Positions 6,329-8,419 of a DNA stretch of 8,419 nt are shown here, piece by piece. The DNA lies in the NCBI GenBank assembly GCA_050942875.1, contig JBMNOD010000114.1, forward strand, positions 1 to 8,419, in the 5' to 3' direction. The position numbers and the translations under genes were made by a program. Origin of the DNA: JAAZAI01 sp050942875. GTDB lineage: Bacteria > Verrucomicrobiota > Kiritimatiellia > RFP12 > UBA3636. How positions within the stretch are numbered: position 1 is the first letter of the stretch; each line of letters begins with the position of its first letter. Under the pieces are notes generated by a model. That model did not search any database. It was not told the origin of the DNA and saw nothing but the letters and a program-made list of their open reading frames with translations.

Positions 6329-6981
6329 TTTCCAGGGGTCTGTCCCCAAAAGCTCCCGTGGGTGGGGCACCGTGTGCCCATCCAGTCCGCACCCGCCCCA
6401 CTCGCCCGTCAGGGCGCCCCCGCTGGAGACCGCCGTCCCCGGCGGGTCGTTCGCCATGCCGTGGGCACTCGTACCCGTTCATAGCGAAGCGGTTCACGTA
6501 CTCGTACACGAAAAACGACTGCACCGTGAACGGGAACGCGAACGGGATTTCCAGGGGTCTGTCCCCAAAAGCTCCCGTGGGTGGGCACCGTGTGCCCACC
6601 CGATCCGCACCCGCCCCACTCGCCCGTCAGGGCGCCCCCGCTGGAGACCGCCGTCCCGGCGGGCCGTTCGCCATGCCGTGGGCACTCGTACCCGTTCACA
6701 GCGAAGCGGTTCACGTACTCGTACACGAAAAACGACTGCACCGTGAACGGGAACGCGAACGGGATTTCCAGGGGTCTGTCCCCAAAAACTCCCGTGGGTG
6801 GGGCACCGTGTGCCCACCCGATCCGCACCCGCCCCACTCGCCCGTCAGGGCGCCCCCGTTGGAGACCGCCGCCCCGGCGGGTCGTTCGCCATGCCGTGGG
6901 CACTCGTACCCGTTCACAGCGAAGCGGTTCACGTACTCGTACACGAAAAACGACTGCACCGTGAACGGGAACGCGAACGGG
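6329..6981. repeat. Three tandem copies of a 217-219 bp repeat
   Basis: Copies at 6329-6547 (219 bp), 6548-6764 (217 bp) and 6765-6981 (217 bp) differ at only a few positions. Each starts TTTCCAGGGGTCTGTCCCC and ends in GAACGGGAACGCGAACGGG. Within a unit, in order: the GGGG-TCTGT-CCCC mini-hairpin, a GGGTGGGCAC hairpin, CGCCC-GTCA-GGGCG, a CCGCC...GGCGG stem, then a degenerate 6-bp-periodic segment (TACTCGTACACG ... GAACGGGAACGCGAACGGG). Long open frames run across the copies on both strands, but 217 is not a multiple of three, so the frame changes from copy to copy and the repeat is most likely non-coding. Family identity unknown; it could be a non-autonomous element or a structured repeat. 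Confidence 0.92.
6579..6601. other. Perfect 10-bp hairpin inside the second repeat copy
   Basis: GGGTGGGCAC pairs with GTGCCCACCC across a CGT loop. Copies 1 and 3 have one extra G in the left arm, and copy 1 also has CATCC instead of CACCC in the right arm. Copy 2 therefore has the cleanest stem. Confidence 0.8.
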
Positions 6982-7030
6982 CACGTGAACGACCGATGCC
7001 GCCCACCCTCCCTCTCCCGCACCCTTCCGC

Positions 7031-7498
7031 CTACCCCAGTTCCCGCGCGAACCTGACCCAGGTCACACAGAAAACCAAGATGTTCAACAGCTTGAACTCG
7101 GGATCATCCGAGCACGTTGCCGTTGAACAGTTCCCAAACAGAAGATTCAGCCTTTTCATTTTGAATCCGCTGCGTGGAACGCTGGGCGAAATGAAATCGG
7201 GAAGTTTGCTCCAGTTTTTGAAATCCGGGGCGAAAGCAAAGAAACCTGTGCCCAACAGCGACTTTTTCATCAAAAGCAATGGCTTGTTGGACAGCGAATC
7301 AACCGCAGCGTAGCGCTCGCCTTGGAAAAGCGCGCGCTTGGCGACACGGGAAAACTTGACGTGAGTTGAATCGCCTTGGATCTCAAATTCGATTCCGACC
7401 CCCGTTGTCGTCAACGCATACCGTCCATCATTTTCAACTTCGATCGTCGCGCTCGGTTTCAGCGGACTGGAACAATCGCCTTTTGCAGTGATTTTCAT
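7031..7498 (-). CDS. Hypothetical protein, 155 aa
   Basis: I do not recognise a family. The chosen ATG at 7498 is preceded by AAAGGGG at 8-nt spacing, while the open frame upstream runs through repeat DNA and is not credible. An in-frame ATG six codons earlier lies inside the ribosome binding region. The protein begins with a short beta-rich part (IEVENDGRYALTTTGVGIEFEI, about residues 19-40, in two pieces) and then a basic segment (44-62). It has no obvious signal peptide. The last 20 residues are hydrophobic and aromatic (LLNILVFCVTWVRF, 137-150), possibly a tail anchor or buried strand. Cysteines occur at 9, 124, 129 and 144. Base composition is clearly less GC-rich than the arabinose genes, with mixed third positions. 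It lies downstream of the membrane-protein fragment on the same strand, and its stop is 50 bp from the tandem repeat. Confidence 0.6.
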   Translation of the reverse strand: MKITAKGDCSSPLKPSATIEVENDGRYALTTTGVGIEFEIQGDSTHVKFSRVAKRALFQGERYAAVDSLSNKPLLLMKKSLLGTGFFAFAPDFKNWSKLPDFISPSVPRSGFKMKRLNLLFGNCSTATCSDDPEFKLLNILVFCVTWVRFARELG

Positions 7499-7506
7499 TT
7501 CATTTT

Positions 7507-7513
7507 CCCCTTT
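7507..7513 (-). promoter_or_regulatory. Ribosome binding site of the 155-aa gene
   Basis: AAAGGGG on the minus strand, 8 nt before the ATG at 7498. It decides between the two in-frame ATG codons. Confidence 0.65.
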
Positions 7514-7527
7514 CATAATACGCCTCA

Positions 7528-7540
7528 GGGGTCTGTCCCC
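7528..7540. repeat. Isolated GGGGTCTGTCCCC palindrome
   Basis: This is the same head motif as in the three tandem units (6335-6347, 6554-6566, 6771-6783), here without the rest of the unit. The match extends over CAGGGGTCTGTCCCCAAAA. It forms a 4-bp stem with a TCTGT loop and sits just upstream of the 155-aa gene. It resembles dispersed REP-type palindromes; no transposase of the Y1/RAYT kind is in the window. Confidence 0.85.
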
Positions 7541-7548
7541 AAAAACTA

Positions 7549-7582
7549 CTGTTCTGCGGTGTGCCCTGTTCTGCGGTGTGCC
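7549..7582. repeat. 17-bp perfect direct duplication
   Basis: CTGTTCTGCGGTGTGCC is present twice with no spacer (7549-7565 and 7566-7582), right beside the isolated palindrome. It could be a recent slippage event. Confidence 0.9.
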
Positions 7583-7593
7583 AGCGGCCACCT

Positions 7594-7616
7594 GCCAAGC
7601 CAGCTTGCGGCTTGGC
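7594..7616. other. 8-bp perfect hairpin, 7-nt loop
   Basis: GCCAAGCC pairs with GGCTTGGC around AGCTTGC. It lies between the short ORF at 7644-7688 and the 155-aa gene. No U-run follows on either strand, so intrinsic termination is unproven; it may attenuate the minus-strand transcript. Confidence 0.55.
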
Positions 7617-7643
7617 CCTCCGCAGATACCGCGCCCACCAATT

Positions 7644-7688
7644 TCAACGCCGCGGCGGATTTCGGATGCTTTCCGTTTTCTTCGACAT
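7644..7688 (-). CDS. 14-residue ORF with strong ribosome binding site, possibly a broken gene
   Basis: ATG at 7688 is preceded by AAGGAG (7694-7699) at 5-nt spacing, the best Shine-Dalgarno site in the window, only 16 nt after the stop of the membrane-protein gene. Translation gives MSKKTESIRNPPRR and then TGA. One extra base near 7655 would allow reading on into about 35 more residues (AALKLVGAVSAEGQAASW and onward) before a TAG. Either this is a true leader-size peptide, or it is the 5' end of a small gene damaged by a frameshift or by the nearby repeat insertion. No family is recognised. Confidence 0.35.
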   Translation of the reverse strand: MSKKTESIRNPPRR

Positions 7689-7704
7689 GATCGCTCCTTA
7701 AAAA

Positions 7705-8361
7705 TCACTCGCTTTCGCGAACCTTGTAGATGAAGTGGAGCCGGCTGCGTCCAAGGTATTCGACCCAAGGTTCGCGGAGCTTCATGTCGGACCATAGCAA
7801 ATAGCGTACACCCAACGCGCGAACGGCTGCCTCGTCGAGCCTCCAAGTGACACAATCTGCAGATTTTAAAACAGCAGACACCTCACCAGATGGCATGATC
7901 GACACGGAAACATGCGCATATCGATTCCAGGCAACCTTGAATTTTTCCAGCGGGTCAACCTGTCGCCAGAGTTCGGCATTGGCTGTCTGCTGTACCCCGT
8001 TGATGCACGTCAGCCCTTGTGCGCGCACAAATTGTGCTATTTTGGCATTGCTACACAACCAAGCCCCGTCTCCATGTTCACAGACTACCTCGCGCATGGC
8101 ATGGCCGAGTTGCTTTTCCATCAATGGTGCCGCTCCCTGGGCAACCGGGTTTACCGTGAGCCCTGAGAGCAACGCAATCGCGGCATAGCCTCCCATGAAC
8201 ATCCACCGGTTGCATCGCAACAAACCAACGCTCACCAGTGTCAGCAGAAGGACGCCAAGCATCAGCATGACCACTCCTCGCGAAGGTGCCGTATCAATGA
8301 AAAAACCCCGCAGCGTCCTATTACTAACCCGGCCATAATTCATGCTGCAAATCAGGGGCAC
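7705..8361 (-). CDS. C-terminal part of a large polytopic membrane protein (likely truncated)
   Basis: The open frame gives 218 aa from a GTG at 8361. A better translation start is the ATG at 8268 (residue 32), which has GAGGAG five nt upstream, giving 187 aa; another ATG lies at 8343. Two transmembrane segments are visible (about 29-48 and 54-70), then a soluble domain with NPVAQGAAPL (71-80), WLCSNAKIAQF (101-111), TCINGVQQTANAELWRQVDP (118-137), WNRYAH (145-150) and a final LGVRYLLW (183-190). From memory, this NP-...-NG...LWR.LDP...NRYAH pattern closes large (600-900 aa) multi-spanning proteins of the glycosyltransferase/DUF7657-like type, so only the C-terminus seems present. The frame stays open upstream to the window end, but through a REP-like double hairpin, which suggests truncation by that repeat. 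GC is lower than in the ara operon. Function is unknown; a role in envelope polysaccharide is a guess. Confidence 0.6.
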   Translation of the reverse strand: MPLICSMNYGRVSNRTLRGFFIDTAPSRGVVMLMLGVLLLTLVSVGLLRCNRWMFMGGYAAIALLSGLTVNPVAQGAAPLMEKQLGHAMREVVCEHGDGAWLCSNAKIAQFVRAQGLTCINGVQQTANAELWRQVDPLEKFKVAWNRYAHVSVSIMPSGEVSAVLKSADCVTWRLDEAAVRALGVRYLLWSDMKLREPWVEYLGRSRLHFIYKVRESE

Positions 8362-8409
8362 GGGTTTTCCAACCCGTGGACGAACACGGACAGGAATGTC
8401 CGTGCCCCT
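8354..8409. repeat. 56-bp REP-like element: two hairpins inside terminal inverted repeats
   Basis: AGGGGCACGG (8354-8363) and CCGTGCCCCT (8400-8409) are perfect 10-bp terminal inverted repeats. Inside are two 8-bp hairpins: CACGGGTT-TTCC-AACCCGTG (8359-8378) and CACGGACA-GGAA-TGTCCGTG (8385-8404). The two 4-nt loops are complementary to each other. This is the architecture of REP/BIME-type repeats. Its left end overlaps the possible GTG start of the membrane-protein fragment. Confidence 0.88.
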
Positions 8410-8419
8410 TTCCCAACGC

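Noticed and set aside
6251..6330. Intrinsic terminator after araD
   Set aside because: Only short self-pairing within the 12-mer repeats is present, with no GC-rich stem followed by a T-run.
6329..6981. CRISPR array
   Set aside because: The repeat is 217-219 bp with no unique spacers, and there are no cas genes.
6358..7056. Several overlapping open frames over the 217-bp repeats on both strands
   Set aside because: The unit length is not a multiple of three, so the same DNA is read in different frames in successive copies; no frame has a ribosome binding site or family signature.
7499..7855. N-terminal extension of the 155-aa gene to a 274-codon frame
   Set aside because: The extension overlaps the membrane-protein gene, the REP-type palindrome and the 17-bp duplication, while a good Shine-Dalgarno site supports the internal ATG at 7498.

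Overview
The window looks like a piece of a GC-rich genome from the PVC group (Verrucomicrobiota/Kiritimatiellota/Lentisphaerota type). This placement is an inference. It rests on the short secreted BspA-type leucine-rich-repeat protein with a GTTGW...F..RPT tail, weak or absent Shine-Dalgarno sites at several genes, strong NNC codon bias, and repeat-filled intergenic DNA with GGGGTCTGTCCCC palindromes. No rRNA, tRNA, CRISPR array or transposase gene is visible.

Layout. Positions 1-190 hold two long poly-C runs (possible assembly or sequencing artefact) and a heptamer-period pyrimidine array. Positions 191-628 encode a small secreted LRR protein. Positions 629-1110 carry no credible gene and are a mosaic of short tandem repeats with 7-, 9- and 12-bp periods. 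Positions 1111-6250 form one co-oriented block: an RdgC-like protein, then araB (ribulokinase), araA (L-arabinose isomerase) and araD (L-ribulose-5-phosphate 4-epimerase). Positions 6251-6327 repeat the 12-mer and 7-mer families in inverted orientation. Positions 6329-6981 are three tandem copies of a 217-219 bp unit. Positions 7031-8361 hold minus-strand genes of visibly lower GC: an unrecognised 155-aa protein, a very short ORF with an excellent ribosome binding site, and the C-terminal part of a large polytopic membrane protein. The last gene reads back into a 56-bp REP-like double hairpin at the right edge.

Function. AraA isomerises L-arabinose to L-ribulose, AraB phosphorylates it to L-ribulose-5-phosphate, and AraD epimerises that to D-xylulose-5-phosphate for the pentose phosphate pathway. 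The catabolic set is complete, but no arabinose transporter, arabinosidase or AraC/GntR-type regulator lies in the window. The RdgC-like gene is a recombination protein with no metabolic link; it may simply be cotranscribed across the 70-bp gap before araB.

The most unusual content is non-coding. There are five separate heptamer-period arrays, two of which end just before start codons. There is a 12-bp family built on CGACAAAG that flanks the rdgC-ara block in opposite orientations, the 217-bp triplication, and the REP-like element with complementary loops.
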